Source of the DNA: Armatimonadota bacterium
GTDB taxonomy: Bacteria; Armatimonadota; HRBIN16
NCBI GenBank assembly: GCA_026003175.1
Contig: BPGT01000001.1
Coordinates: 310,001-374,000 of the forward strand
Direction of reading: 5' to 3'
DNA: 64,000 bases
How positions within the stretch are numbered: the stretch's first letter is position 1; each line of letters opens with the position of its first letter. Shown in pieces: positions 51,405 to 61,063 of the stretch. Position numbers and translations under genes: made by a program. Below the pieces are notes generated by a model. It was not told the origin of the DNA. It saw nothing but the letters and a program-made list of their open reading frames with translations, and searched no databases.

Positions 51405-52781
51405 ATGAAAAAATCTTTCGTCTGGATGCCACTCGTCGTGCAATTGTGTGCCTTTGGCTTCGCAGGTGATTCACCTATTAAGGCGAGGTCCAAGTGGGTG
51501 ATGCCAGCTATCTTGTTCAAGCCCACCCCTCACGAGATGGTAGAAATGTATCACCTTGCCCAAAGAGACCCCGCAGCCTTGTTATCCTACCTGGACGAGG
51601 AGTGGCTTGACCGCAAACTGTATGGTGGAACCCCTCCAGATTTCAGCGACGGGTGGCTGCGCTACTACTTGCGCCTGTACGCCGTACGTCTGCTAGGTGA
51701 CAACGCCCCGCCCGAATTAATAGCGCCTCTGGAAGAGTATGCCCAACGGTTCGAGGCACGGGCTAAAGCAGCCAGGGGTATGAGGGAGGACTTGAAACAG
51801 TTCGCGGACGAGGTGCGTTGCGCGTTAGAACGCATCAGATACCGCCTACAGGGACAGGACGCCTACGTGAAAGCGATGATGGAATGGGTACGGACACCAG
51901 AGCCTGTTGAATTGCGTCCGGGAGACAACGTGTATCCCATCTGGCAAAAGGTCGAGGAAGGCGCGCGTGCGCTGGGCGTGTTGCAGGCAAGGGAGGCGGT
52001 GCCGGTGCTGATGGAGCGTGTGTCCTCAGACCGCACCAAAATGTGCGGGCGGGCTCTGGCACGCATTGGAGACAAGCGAGCGATGGAGGTCTTGCGAGAG
52101 TATGTCGGTAGTTGTTTTCCAGAGATTGTGCATGGAGGGCTCTACACGCCACCGCTAGAGCCCGGCGAGCCCGATCCTGCCTGGGTATACTGGCAGATGC
52201 GTACGGAAGGCATGAGCCTGGAGCAGGCAATACTGGAGATCGCTTATGAGTCAAGCAAAGCGAACCTTCGCAAGCGCGATATCCTCGAGTACATCGGTCA
52301 GCCGGCGGTGCCTGTGCTGGTCAAAGTGTTGGAGGACCTGCATAGTCCTGACCATGCCGTTAGTGTTGCCCTTGACGTGCTCATCACGCTGCGTGCGCCA
52401 GAAGCCGCTCGCGCTTTTTTGAACATCCTTCGGCGCGGTCCGTATAAGGCGGACGCAGCGCGCGGACTCGGGTGGCTTGGAGCGCAAGAGGCTTTCGACG
52501 ATCTGCTGGCCGCAGCAAAGCAAGACAGAGACATGAAGTTACGTGTGGCGGCTATCGAAGCTCTCGGACGGTTAGAAGACAAACGTGCCGAGCCACTGCT
52601 GCTAGATCTCGTGGCGCATCCAGACCCAAACATCCGTGTTATCGCTGCTAAGGCGTTGCATCGAGCAGGTACGCCTGCTGCTATCCCCAAGCTAGAACAA
52701 ATCTTGCAAAATGAACCATATCCGGTGATCAGAGGAGCCATGCGTTCGGCGATAAATGTGCTACGCCAAAAAGCACGGTGA
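51405..52781 (+). CDS. Secreted HEAT-repeat protein
   Basis: 458 residues from the ATG at 51405, AAGGAG upstream. Signal peptide MKKSFVWMPLVVQLCAFGFA. The C-terminal 170 residues are HEAT/PBS-lyase-like repeats (AVPVLVKVLEDL, AARGLGWLGAQEAFDDLLAA, VAAIEALGRLEDKRAEPLLL, VIAAKALHRAGTPAAIPKLE). Follows the metalloprotease by 34 bases and is probably co-expressed. Repeats of this type bind proteins, so it may be a partner or substrate of the protease. Related to the gene at 56828 (shared LEPGEPDP and RTEGMSLEQAI). Confidence 0.8.
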   Translation: MKKSFVWMPLVVQLCAFGFAGDSPIKARSKWVMPAILFKPTPHEMVEMYHLAQRDPAALLSYLDEEWLDRKLYGGTPPDFSDGWLRYYLRLYAVRLLGDNAPPELIAPLEEYAQRFEARAKAARGMREDLKQFADEVRCALERIRYRLQGQDAYVKAMMEWVRTPEPVELRPGDNVYPIWQKVEEGARALGVLQAREAVPVLMERVSSDRTKMCGRALARIGDKRAMEVLREYVGSCFPEIVHGGLYTPPLEPGEPDPAWVYWQMRTEGMSLEQAILEIAYESSKANLRKRDILEYIGQPAVPVLVKVLEDLHSPDHAVSVALDVLITLRAPEAARAFLNILRRGPYKADAARGLGWLGAQEAFDDLLAAAKQDRDMKLRVAAIEALGRLEDKRAEPLLLDLVAHPDPNIRVIAAKALHRAGTPAAIPKLEQILQNEPYPVIRGAMRSAINVLRQKAR

Positions 52782-52814
52782 CCTGCGCCGAGCAGCGATA
52801 AGGAGGAAACTAAA

Positions 52815-54215
52815 ATGAGACGCAAAGCGCTGTTCGCCATCGCTTTATGCCCGCTACTTGCATCGGTGATGATGGCGGACTTGCCTCAGCCCAAAGACCC
52901 TCTGGTGATGCCCGCTATCGCTCTACGGCAGACGCCAGCACAGTGGGTGCGTATCTACCGCGAGTCCGAGAAAGACCCCGCTACACTCTTGCGCTACCTG
53001 CACGAGCACATCCGCTTCGTCAGCACACGCCAAAGCGCTCCGGTGGTAGAACCGCTTTCTGACCCTAAAGGTATCTTTCAACTTGAGACCCGAACGTATG
53101 TGTTCAACCGGTTAGGGGACGTGGGCACACCCGACCTGATACCCGCGATAGAGCAGTTTATTCAGCGCAGAAGGGAGATGAACGACTGGGCAACGAACTC
53201 AGACGTGGCATTGGCGCAGTTGAGCATAGAGCGCATTCAGGCTCGCGCGAGGGGTCCGGAGGCTTATAAGAACAAGATGCTGGACTGGGTCAGAAACCCA
53301 ACAAGCTATGCTGACTCGGTAGATGCAAACGGAGGGCCCAACGCCATGGCAGTGAAGCGTCTCGGTTATGGTGTTCGGGCTTTAGCGGTGATAGGTGCCA
53401 GCGATACAGTGCCGCTTATCTTAGAGGCAATACAGGAAGTAGACAAAAAGATGCCCAGAATAGTCTGGCTCTTTAGTCGTCCCCGGGTCATCCACTGGCT
53501 GGCGCAGTTCGAGGACGCGAGCCTTGTGGAGGAGCTGCGGAAGAGTTTTTTCTCTTATGGCACGACGACGCCTTTCTCGACCTACCATCTGGAACCGGGG
53601 GAGAAGGACCCTATCTGGTTGTACTGGCAGATCCGCACTAGAGGAATGGATATTGCCCAAACCGTGAGAGTAATGTTAGAAGCAGCTGGAGGTGAGGGAC
53701 CTCGCAGAATGGTTAGTCGGGTCATGGGATGCCTAGATGAAGCCGCGGTCCCGCCTCTTTTGAAGTGTATAGCGGCGCCCCCCGTTTGCAGTGACCCCGA
53801 ATCTGCACAAGCGGAGGCGATCTCAGCGGTAGGGCAGATTGGCAGCAAGTCTGCCGTTACAATGTTGTGCCATGTGCTGGAGACAGGTTCGCCGCGATTG
53901 AAGATCGCAGCCGCTTGCGCACTTGGTAAAATCGGCAACCCAGTGGCTTTGCCTGACCTGCTGAAGCTGGCACAGAGCAGCGACTTTTACCTCCAGATGG
54001 CGGCGATTGATGCTCTGGGCAACATGGGGGACAGTCGTGCGGAGCCGGTGTTATTGAAACTGCTGAGCGAACACCCCAACAACAACATCCGCTACGGGGC
54101 GGCAGGGGCGCTGGCAAAGGTCGGCACCTCTGCAGCGATACCGGTGCTGGAGGGGCGGTTACAGGTGGAGTCTTCGCGGAGCGAGGGTGTTCGAAATTGC
54201 TGGTTGAATGGATAG
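52815..54215 (+). CDS. Secreted HEAT-repeat protein, C-terminus cut by MITE
   Basis: 466 residues as read. Signal peptide MRRKALFAIALCPLLASVMM; GAGGA before the ATG. Ends in HEAT repeats (KIAAACALGKIGNPVALPDL, MAAIDALGNMGDSRAEPVLL). After ESSRS the frame enters MITE copy D and stops after EGVRNCWLNG. Without the MITE and one target copy it would continue VQGRIGWALRRLRQK, like the LRQKAR and LRQRAR ends of its relatives, and run about 30 residues further. The loss is small, so the protein may still fold. Confidence 0.82.
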   Translation: MRRKALFAIALCPLLASVMMADLPQPKDPLVMPAIALRQTPAQWVRIYRESEKDPATLLRYLHEHIRFVSTRQSAPVVEPLSDPKGIFQLETRTYVFNRLGDVGTPDLIPAIEQFIQRRREMNDWATNSDVALAQLSIERIQARARGPEAYKNKMLDWVRNPTSYADSVDANGGPNAMAVKRLGYGVRALAVIGASDTVPLILEAIQEVDKKMPRIVWLFSRPRVIHWLAQFEDASLVEELRKSFFSYGTTTPFSTYHLEPGEKDPIWLYWQIRTRGMDIAQTVRVMLEAAGGEGPRRMVSRVMGCLDEAAVPPLLKCIAAPPVCSDPESAQAEAISAVGQIGSKSAVTMLCHVLETGSPRLKIAAACALGKIGNPVALPDLLKLAQSSDFYLQMAAIDALGNMGDSRAEPVLLKLLSEHPNNNIRYGAAGALAKVGTSAAIPVLEGRLQVESSRSEGVRNCWLNG

Positions 54216-54368
54216 ATAACCTAACCCCCTTGCCCCCTTCCCTGCAAGGGAAGGGGGAACGCCCCTCTCCTCGTAGGAGAGGGGACGGGGGTGAGGTAAG
54301 GCAGGGATAGCAAGAACGCCTCTCTCCTTGCGCTACAACCAACTTCTCAACAATTCTCGAACACCCTC
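54183..54368 (-). mobile_element. 186-bp MITE, copy D, inside a HEAT gene
   Basis: Nine-base target duplication TCGCGGAGC (54174-54182 and 54369-54377). The only insertion event in the window that hit a coding region. The same insertion is present in the second module (copy E), so it happened before the duplication or was copied by gene conversion. Confidence 0.92.
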
Positions 54369-54498
54369 TCGCGGAGCGTGCAGGGGCGCATCGGCTGGGC
54401 GTTGCGGAGATTACGCCAGAAAGGGAATAGCAGGGCAGTCCAGCGGGATTTTTACAGGGTAAAATGGTAGTAACGTAACGACACGCTGAGGGGAGAAC

Positions 54499-54669
54499 AT
54501 GCCTGACTTCACCGTGGTTGCCATGCCTCAAAGGAAGCGTATCGCGCTGGTGGCGCACGACCACAAGAAGGCGGACTTGCTGGAGTGGGTGCGCTTCAAT
54601 CGCGATCTGCTGGCGCGTTTACTAAAAACGCTTGACAAACATTGCACATCAGGTATATACTGCAAGTAA
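54499..54669 (+). pseudogene. mgsA, truncated duplicate
   Basis: Begins [20 protein letters not shown] and matches the intact gene at 58908 for about 118 bases, to RDLLA. It then runs into unrelated sequence and the promoter of unit 2 and stops at 54669. The active site is absent, so it is nonfunctional. It marks the junction of the tandem duplication. Confidence 0.9.
54632..54661 (+). promoter_or_regulatory. Promoter of metalloprotease copy 2
   Basis: TTGACA, 18-base spacer, TATACT, identical to the copy 1 promoter but without a MITE. It lies inside the 3' end of the truncated mgsA frame. Confidence 0.85.
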
Positions 54670-54709
54670 GCCTGTGGAACAGGCGATGGACGAAGGGAGG
54701 TTCTTCAAG

Positions 54710-56792
54710 ATGTCTTGCAAATCACGCTTTTCTACCCCCCCTTATCGCCTGGGCAGTTTTAAGTCTGTGCTTGCTGTTGTCTCCCCTGCAAGCGCAAGAC
54801 CTGCACATCACCCTGCTCAACGGCGACTGCGACGGCGATAACGAAGTGACCCTCTTGGACTTCGGCATTGTGGTGAACGCTTTCGGGAGCACACCGAATG
54901 ACCCCAACTGGGACCCTCGCGCCGATTTGGGCGGTGATTGTGAAGTGACGCTGTTGGACTACGGCATTGTGGTGCGTAATTTCGGCGCGGTGGGTGCGGA
55001 GCCGTTTGACCCCGCGTTGCCTCGGCAGCCTGCACCGAGTGAGGGGTATCAGATACGAGGGATGCTTAAACTGCAAGAATGGAGAGGGGTGCCTCTCACT
55101 GTGCGTTTGGAAGCCTGCAAGCAAAATGCCTCCCAACCAGCCGTGTACTGCAAAGAGTTCGTGGTGGACGGAGAAAGCTTGTTCACTTTGCACCTGCCGG
55201 ACTCCGGCCCGTGGGCTGTATTAGCGCAGGTTACATCAGGAAATAGCGGTTTCCTGCACTTGAAGCCGGTACATCCTCGAGGCTACAGAGAAGGCAGCCC
55301 CATACAGGTCACTGTCGTCGAGCCCCCGACGCACGAGGTGTTTAGCGTCTTTCACACACCAATAACCCTTCGCCTCAGAATCGTTGACTATGACGAGGTT
55401 TTTATCGTGTCAGCCGACGGCACTGCACGTTTTGTCAACCAAGAGCGCGAACAGTCAAAAAACTTTCGTGTTTTCTGGCACGTCGTGGAGGGCGGTGGCG
55501 AAGTAGACCCCCGCCCAGGCTCTGGCTTCATAGCAGACTACTACCCGGAAATCTTTGATGAGTTTTCGCAGCAAGTGCGCATCCAGTGCACGGTGTTCGA
55601 TTGGAGTGACGTTCCGGCTCGCCGCGATGCACCTGTGTCCGTAACCATCGACCTGACCCTGCTGAAGGTTCCGACTATCCGCACTATCGCAGGTCACTCG
55701 GTCGGCGTCGGGGGAACCACGAGTGCTTCACTGACTACCTCCGGTTTCCACCCTGACGATTCTGTTCGGTTCGCTTGGGTGGTGGATGCACCTGCGATGT
55801 TACCATGGTACCTGCGATACGTGGAGTGGCTGCAAGTGCCGTGGCACGGGAAGTTGTGGGGAGAACCCAAGGGCAGACTATTTGACACATTTCCTATATC
55901 GCCAGACGAGGAGCATCGGCGTGTGGAGGTAGAAGTGAGAGCGACCTTTGCCTCTCCCTATCCAGACCCCTGGCTTGGTTTCCAAAACACCAAGACCCGT
56001 TCACGAGCAGTCACTTTTGCACTCGGCCGCAACGACGAGGTAGAAGATTTCACGCGAGGCTATTCGGCAGCCGGTCTGTGGAACCCACCGAACTGGTTTG
56101 ACAACCGACCGGGGCATTGGGGAGCGGTCGTCCCCAGATTCAACGAGATGGACGCCAACTTGGAAGATAGATACGTCGTTTATTATGCGCCTACTCCATT
56201 CATGGGTTTAGGGGATGCGGCGGCAGTGTTTGACTGGAAAGGGGAATTTGCACTGGGATCACGCCGATATCAAGAAAGCTGGCGTGGTCGCATCTACCTC
56301 TTTGGTTTGAACATACTCGCAGCCCACGAAAACGCTCCCACAGCCACCAAGAAACCAGGCTACGGTTTGATTGCCTCTGGTATCGACTGGCTGGCGACTG
56401 TGGTGACGCATGAATTAGCTCATCGTGACTTGTGGCTCGCTTCATGGGGAGGTTTCTCGGCAGAGCACATCGAGTGGTTTGGGGAATGGCGCCCCTTTAA
56501 CAAGAGAGCAAGGTTTTGGGATCCTGACAAGCAAGAGTGGGTGTACTACGACGAGGACGGAGATGGCGTTCCTAGCGATTTCGAACGCGCACATCGTTCC
56601 CTCGGTTTTCATCATCAAGATCCCTGTGCAATAGAGCGATGGTGGTTGTACGGTAGGGAATCCCCAGGTCCGGAAGTCTGTACAACTAACGACACAGAGA
56701 TGTTTGCACAGCTGTATGGAGAATGGAATGGTTACACTATCGGCAGCCTAGATGGTCAGGACTGGTCGGAGAACGGCCGTCAGGATTATTAG
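54710..56792 (+). CDS. Secreted dockerin-metalloprotease, copy 2 (phase-off frame)
   Basis: About 690 residues if in phase. The ATG at 54710 has GGGAGG eight bases upstream; it reads MSCKSRFSTPPYRLGSFKSV and runs out of frame because the tract has C7, so it needs one C fewer or two more to reach the signal peptide LIAWAVLSLCLLLSPLQAQ. Dockerin-like repeats, a divergent beta domain (residues about 90-340), and a C-terminal half nearly identical to copy 1 with VVTHELAHRDLWLASWGGF. The last 100 residues differ (DEDGDGVPSDFERAHRSLGF), again with a calcium-loop. Its tract differs from copy 1, so the two could switch independently. Confidence 0.8.
54735..54741 (+). repeat. Poly-C tract (C7), candidate phase switch
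   Basis: Same place as in copy 1 but one base shorter. The length difference between otherwise almost identical copies shows that the tract changes. Confidence 0.7.
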
Positions 56793-56827
56793 ATCACATA
56801 CATTATGCACACGAGGAGGGACTGAAG

Positions 56828-58288
56828 GTGAAGACGTTTTGGACATGGATACCTGTGGTCGCACTGATGTGCGCAGATATGCACGCGTCACAATCTCCCC
56901 TCAAGGCGCGGGATAAGCTGGCGTTGCCAGCCTTCATCCTGCGCCCGACCCCGAAGCAGTGGATACAGATATACCACCTTTCGGAAAATAACCCTTCTGC
57001 GCTACTACTATATCTGGACGATCATTTCCTGGCGCGAGAAGTGCCGGGCGATGACAGCGAGGCCGAGCAATTTCGTGCGTTAATACGCTGGTACGTTTTA
57101 CAACGCATCGGTGACGTAGCCCCTCCCGGCTGGATACCCCGTTTGGAGGAATACTTCTCAGAGTACGAAGAACAAGCTGCACAAGCTCCACAATACAAAC
57201 GGCAGATTTTCGAGGGCAGAGCAGATGACGTCCGCCTGACTATCGAGCGCATTCGCCTCCGCTCTAAAGGCAGGGATGATTATGTACGTGCGATGATAGA
57301 GTGGGTGCAATCGCCCGAACCGCCGCTGATGATGCCCTGGCGGGAGAAGGAGTTCCTGTGGCGACGCATGTGGTATGGGGCGCGTGCCTTAGCTATCTTG
57401 AAAGCACGCGAGGGAGTACCGGCGTTAGCGGAGCGATGTACACAGGGGATCGCCAGTTTTATCGGTATAGACGGCTTCTACGCACGTGCTCTGGCTCGCA
57501 TCGGTGACCAGCGCAGTTTGAAAGCACTACGCGAGTACCTTGCGCGGTCTGTCCCATGGCCCCCTAACATTTGTACTATCGTGCCTCTGGAGCCCGGCGA
57601 GCCCGACCCGGTCTGGGCATACTGGCAGACGCGTACGGAAGGCATGAGCCTGGAGCAGGCGATATGGGAGGTTATTCGCACGTGCGAGAGAGAGGTGAAA
57701 GTCTTCCGGCATGACCCCCCGATCACTCTGCCATGGGGAAGTCGGGCTTCCGAGTCTCGTTTTGTCACAAAACTATACTACGATGAGATACTGGAATACA
57801 TTGGCAAGCCTGTGGTTCCCATTCTCATCAAGGTGTTAGAGGATGCGAATAGTTCTGTAGAGGCAATCAGCCTGGCATTAAAGATTTTGCCCAAGTTGCA
57901 GGCGGTAGAAGCGATACAAACGATACGGAAATGGCTGCATGGTCCCTTCAGGAACGATGCGGCATACGCTCTGGGGAGGCTAAGGGCCAGGGAAGCGGTC
58001 GATGATTTGATAGCCGCGCTTCAGCGGGACAGCAGCCGCTCGTTTAAGATGAGCGCGGTTGAGGCGCTGGGAGAGATAGGTGACCCCCGCGCTGAGCCCC
58101 TTCTAGTCTCAATGGCAACGGAGGACGCCGATGAAAACGTCCGCTTTGTTGCGGTTAACGTTCTGGCTAAGGTAGGTTCGTCTGCCACGATCCCTGTGCT
58201 GGAACAAAGACTCCAGAGCGAGCCAGTAGATGCGGTTAAAGCTCGGATCCGAGTCACACTGGAGGCACTGCGGCAAAGGGCACGGTGA
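56828..58288 (+). CDS. Secreted HEAT-repeat protein
   Basis: 486 residues from the GTG at 56828, with GAGGAGGG upstream. Signal peptide KTFWTWIPVVALMCADMHAS. HEAT repeats in the C-terminal third (AISLALKILPKLQAVEAIQT, DAAYALGRLRAREAVDDLIA, MSAVEALGEIGDPRAEPLLV, VAVNVLAKVGSSATIPVLEQ), ending LEALRQRAR. Homologous to the 51405 gene and in the matching place after protease copy 2. Confidence 0.8.
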   Translation: MKTFWTWIPVVALMCADMHASQSPLKARDKLALPAFILRPTPKQWIQIYHLSENNPSALLLYLDDHFLAREVPGDDSEAEQFRALIRWYVLQRIGDVAPPGWIPRLEEYFSEYEEQAAQAPQYKRQIFEGRADDVRLTIERIRLRSKGRDDYVRAMIEWVQSPEPPLMMPWREKEFLWRRMWYGARALAILKAREGVPALAERCTQGIASFIGIDGFYARALARIGDQRSLKALREYLARSVPWPPNICTIVPLEPGEPDPVWAYWQTRTEGMSLEQAIWEVIRTCEREVKVFRHDPPITLPWGSRASESRFVTKLYYDEILEYIGKPVVPILIKVLEDANSSVEAISLALKILPKLQAVEAIQTIRKWLHGPFRNDAAYALGRLRAREAVDDLIAALQRDSSRSFKMSAVEALGEIGDPRAEPLLVSMATEDADENVRFVAVNVLAKVGSSATIPVLEQRLQSEPVDAVKARIRVTLEALRQRAR

Positions 58289-58306
58289 CGTGAAGGGTGC
58301 CAGCGT

Positions 58307-58624
58307 GTGGTCAAGGCAGCGGTAGAGGTACTTGGCAAAATCGGCGACCCAGTGGCTTTGCCTGACCTGCTGGAGCTGGCACAGAGCAGCGACTTTTACC
58401 TCCAGATGGCGGCGATTGATGCTCTGGGCAACATGGGGGACAGTCGTGCGGAGCCGGTGTTATTGAAACTGCTGAGCGAACACCCCAACAACAACATCCG
58501 CTACGGGGCGGCAGAGGCGCTGGCAAAGGTCGGCACCTCTGCAGCGATACCGGTGCTGGAACGGCGGTTACAGGTGGAGTCTTCGCGGAGCGAGGGTGTT
58601 CGAAATTGCTGGTTGAATGGATAG
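58307..58624 (+). pseudogene. 3' fragment of a second HEAT gene, with MITE copy E
   Basis: About 95 codons nearly identical to the end of the 52815 gene (VALPDLLELAQSSDFYLQMA, MGDSRAEPVLLKLLSEHPNN), including the same MITE insertion and EGVRNCWLNG tail. The first 370 codons, signal peptide and ribosome site are missing, so the second unit lost most of this gene. Confidence 0.8.
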
Positions 58625-58777
58625 ATAACCTAACCCCCTTGCCCCCTTCCCTGCAAGGGAAGGGGGAACGCCCCTCTCCTCGTAGGAGAGGGGACGGGGG
58701 TGAGGTAAGGCAGGGATAGCAAGAACGCCTCTCTCCTTGCGCTACAACCAACTTCTCAACAATTCTCGAACACCCTC
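58592..58777 (-). mobile_element. 186-bp MITE, copy E
   Basis: Identical to copy D with the same target duplication TCGCGGAGC, as part of the duplicated block and not a separate insertion. Confidence 0.92.
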
Positions 58778-58907
58778 TCGCGGAGCGTGCAGGGGCGCAT
58801 CGGCTGGGCGTTGCGGAGATTACGCCAGAAAGGGAATAGCAGGGCAGTCCAGCGGGATTTTTACAGGGTAAAATGGTAGTAACGTAACGACACGCTGAGG
58901 GGAGAAC

Positions 58908-59366
58908 ATGCCTGACTTCACCGTGGTTGCCATGCCTCAAAGGAAGCGTATCGCGCTGGTGGCGCACGACCACAAGAAGGCGGACTTGCTGGAGTGGGTG
59001 CGCTTCAATCGCGATCTGCTGGCGCAACACATTTTGTACGCTACCGGAACCACCGGCAGGATACTGGAGGAAGCTTTAGGTTTACCCGTTATCAAGTTGC
59101 AAAGCGGACCACTGGGTGGCGACCAGCAAATTGGGGCAAAAATCGCAGAGGGAGAGATAGATTTCCTCATCTTCTTCTGGGATCCGCTGGAGCCTCAGCC
59201 GCACGACCCCGATGTGAAGGCGTTGTTGCGGATTGCGGTGGTGTGGAATATCCCCATTGCGTGCAACCGCGCTTCGGCGGATTTCATCATCTCCTCACCG
59301 CTGATGACGGGCGAGTACCGGCGCCACGTGCCCGATTACGGGGAGTATGTGCACCGAGCGATGTAA
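58908..59366 (+). CDS. mgsA: Methylglyoxal synthase
   Basis: 152 residues, normal length. Motifs: [17 protein letters not shown] (phosphate-binding His/Lys), [36 protein letters not shown] (catalytic Asp region), [20 protein letters not shown] and [17 protein letters not shown]. Converts dihydroxyacetone phosphate to methylglyoxal, a bypass of lower glycolysis. GGGGAG precedes the ATG. A truncated duplicate lies 4.4 kb upstream. Confidence 0.95.
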   Translation: MPDFTVVAMPQRKRIALVAHDHKKADLLEWVRFNRDLLAQHILYATGTTGRILEEALGLPVIKLQSGPLGGDQQIGAKIAEGEIDFLIFFWDPLEPQPHDPDVKALLRIAVVWNIPIACNRASADFIISSPLMTGEYRRHVPDYGEYVHRAM

Positions 59367-59468
59367 GGTGCGTTGACGGGTGGCCATGTGGGTGCAGGAG
59401 AAAAAGCCTCTCGTGTCTGAATCTTCCTTCTGGATAGCAACAGCCATTCCCACAGGAGGCACGGTTTG

Positions 59469-61061
59469 ATGGCACGTATTCTGGTCAGCGACCCCATCGC
59501 GGAAGCTGGCATCGAGGTATTGCGAGAGGCAGGGGAGGTAGACGTTCGCACCGGTCTGCCAAAAGAGGAACTCATCCGCATCATCGGCGATTATGATGCG
59601 CTGGTAGTACGCAGCGAGACGAAGGTCACAGCGGACGTTATCGAGGCGGCGACGCGGCTGCGTATCATCGGTCGCGCAGGGGTTGGGGTAGACAACATCG
59701 ACGTCACAGCGGCGACGCAACGCGGCATCATCGTGGTCAACTCGCCGGAGGGCAACACCATCGCCGCGGCGGAGCTGACGGTGGCGATGATGCTGGCGAT
59801 GGCACGCAACATCCCGCAGGCAGACCGAAGCCTTCGCGCTGGCGAGTGGAAGCGCAGCAAGTTCGTCGGCACAGAGGTCTACCGCAAAACGCTGGGCATT
59901 ATCGGGCTGGGCAAAATCGGGAGAGAGGTGGCGCGCCGCGCGAAGGGGTTAGGCATGACGGTGATAGCGTACGACCCCTTTACCCCAGCAGAGGTAGCGG
60001 AGCGCATCGGCGTTACCCTCACCGACCTGAACACCCTGCTGGCGCAAAGCGATTTCGTGACGATACACACCCCCTTGAATGAGCAGACGCGCCACCTCAT
60101 CAACGCCGAGCGTATCGCACGCATGAAAGACGGTGCACGCCTTATCAACTGTGCACGCGGCGGCATCGTGGACGAACAGGCGTTAGCGGATGCCCTGCGT
60201 TCGGGCAAGCTGGCGGGCGCGGCGGTAGACGTGTTCAGCAAGGAGCCACCGCCGCCGGATAACCCGCTGTTGTCGCTGGAGAACTGCGTGCTCACCCCGC
60301 ACCTGGGCGCGTCCACTACTGAGGCACAGGTGAATGTGGCGGTGGATGTGGCAGAGCAGATTGTATCGGTGCTGCGGGGCGGACCGGCGCGCAGTGCGGT
60401 CAACCTGCCGCCGATTGATCCGGAGGTGCTGCAGCGCATCGCGCCTTACCTCATGCTAGCGGAGAAAATCGGCAAGCTACACACGCAGCTGGCGCGTGCG
60501 CCCATTGTGCAGGTGCAGGTGACCTACAGTCCAGATTTTGCAGAGTTGCCTACGGACATCCTCACGCGCGCCGTGGTGACAGGCATCCTGCAACCGGTGT
60601 TGAGCGAGCCGGTCAACCCCGTCAACGCGCTGCTGATTGCGCAGAGCCGGGGCATCCACGTCACCCAGAGTCTTCAGCAGCAGACGGAAACGCATGAACT
60701 GTACCCATCGCTGATAACCGTGACGGTGCGCACTTCCGGCGGTGACAGTCATGAGGTCGCAGGCACGGTATTCGGCAAGAGCGACGCACGCATCGTCACG
60801 GTGGATGGCTATCGAGTGGACGTGATCCCACGCGGCATCATGCTCTTTACGCAGCACACCGACAAGCCGGGGGTGATCGGACGGGTGGGCACGCTGCTGG
60901 GCAGCCGCAACGTGAACATCGCCGGGATGCACCTGGGGCGCGAGAAGGTGGGCGGCAAGGCGCTGATGGTGCTGATGGTAGACGACCCGATTGACGCCTC
61001 GTTGCTGGCGGAGATCCGCGCTCTGGACGGGATGGAAACCGCACAGGTGGTGGAGCTATAG
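59469..61061 (+). CDS. serA: D-3-phosphoglycerate dehydrogenase
   Basis: 530 residues, the long (type 1) form. NAD-binding GLGKIGREVARRAKGLGM near residue 145, catalytic Arg in INCARGGIVDEQAL, Glu and His in FSKEPPPPDNPL and LTPHLGASTTEAQ. Then an intervening domain (about 320-455) and a C-terminal ACT domain (QHTDKPGVIGRVGTLLGSRN) for serine control. First step of serine synthesis. AGGAGG eight bases before the ATG at 59469. Confidence 0.95.
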   Translation: MARILVSDPIAEAGIEVLREAGEVDVRTGLPKEELIRIIGDYDALVVRSETKVTADVIEAATRLRIIGRAGVGVDNIDVTAATQRGIIVVNSPEGNTIAAAELTVAMMLAMARNIPQADRSLRAGEWKRSKFVGTEVYRKTLGIIGLGKIGREVARRAKGLGMTVIAYDPFTPAEVAERIGVTLTDLNTLLAQSDFVTIHTPLNEQTRHLINAERIARMKDGARLINCARGGIVDEQALADALRSGKLAGAAVDVFSKEPPPPDNPLLSLENCVLTPHLGASTTEAQVNVAVDVAEQIVSVLRGGPARSAVNLPPIDPEVLQRIAPYLMLAEKIGKLHTQLARAPIVQVQVTYSPDFAELPTDILTRAVVTGILQPVLSEPVNPVNALLIAQSRGIHVTQSLQQQTETHELYPSLITVTVRTSGGDSHEVAGTVFGKSDARIVTVDGYRVDVIPRGIMLFTQHTDKPGVIGRVGTLLGSRNVNIAGMHLGREKVGGKALMVLMVDDPIDASLLAEIRALDGMETAQVVEL

Positions 61062-61063
61062 CC

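Larger units (their letters stand above)
49225..59030 (+). repeat. Tandem duplication of the dockerin-protease/HEAT module
   Basis: Unit 1 runs from 49225 to about 54616 and ends inside a truncated mgsA; unit 2 runs from about 54624 through the intact mgsA at 58908. The promoter, signal region, dockerin, central and C-terminal protease parts and the last HEAT segment plus MITE are nearly identical between units, while the part after the dockerin (about 49650-50330 against 55050-55740) and the HEAT genes have diverged. The mix of identical and divergent blocks suggests later gene conversion. Confidence 0.85.
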
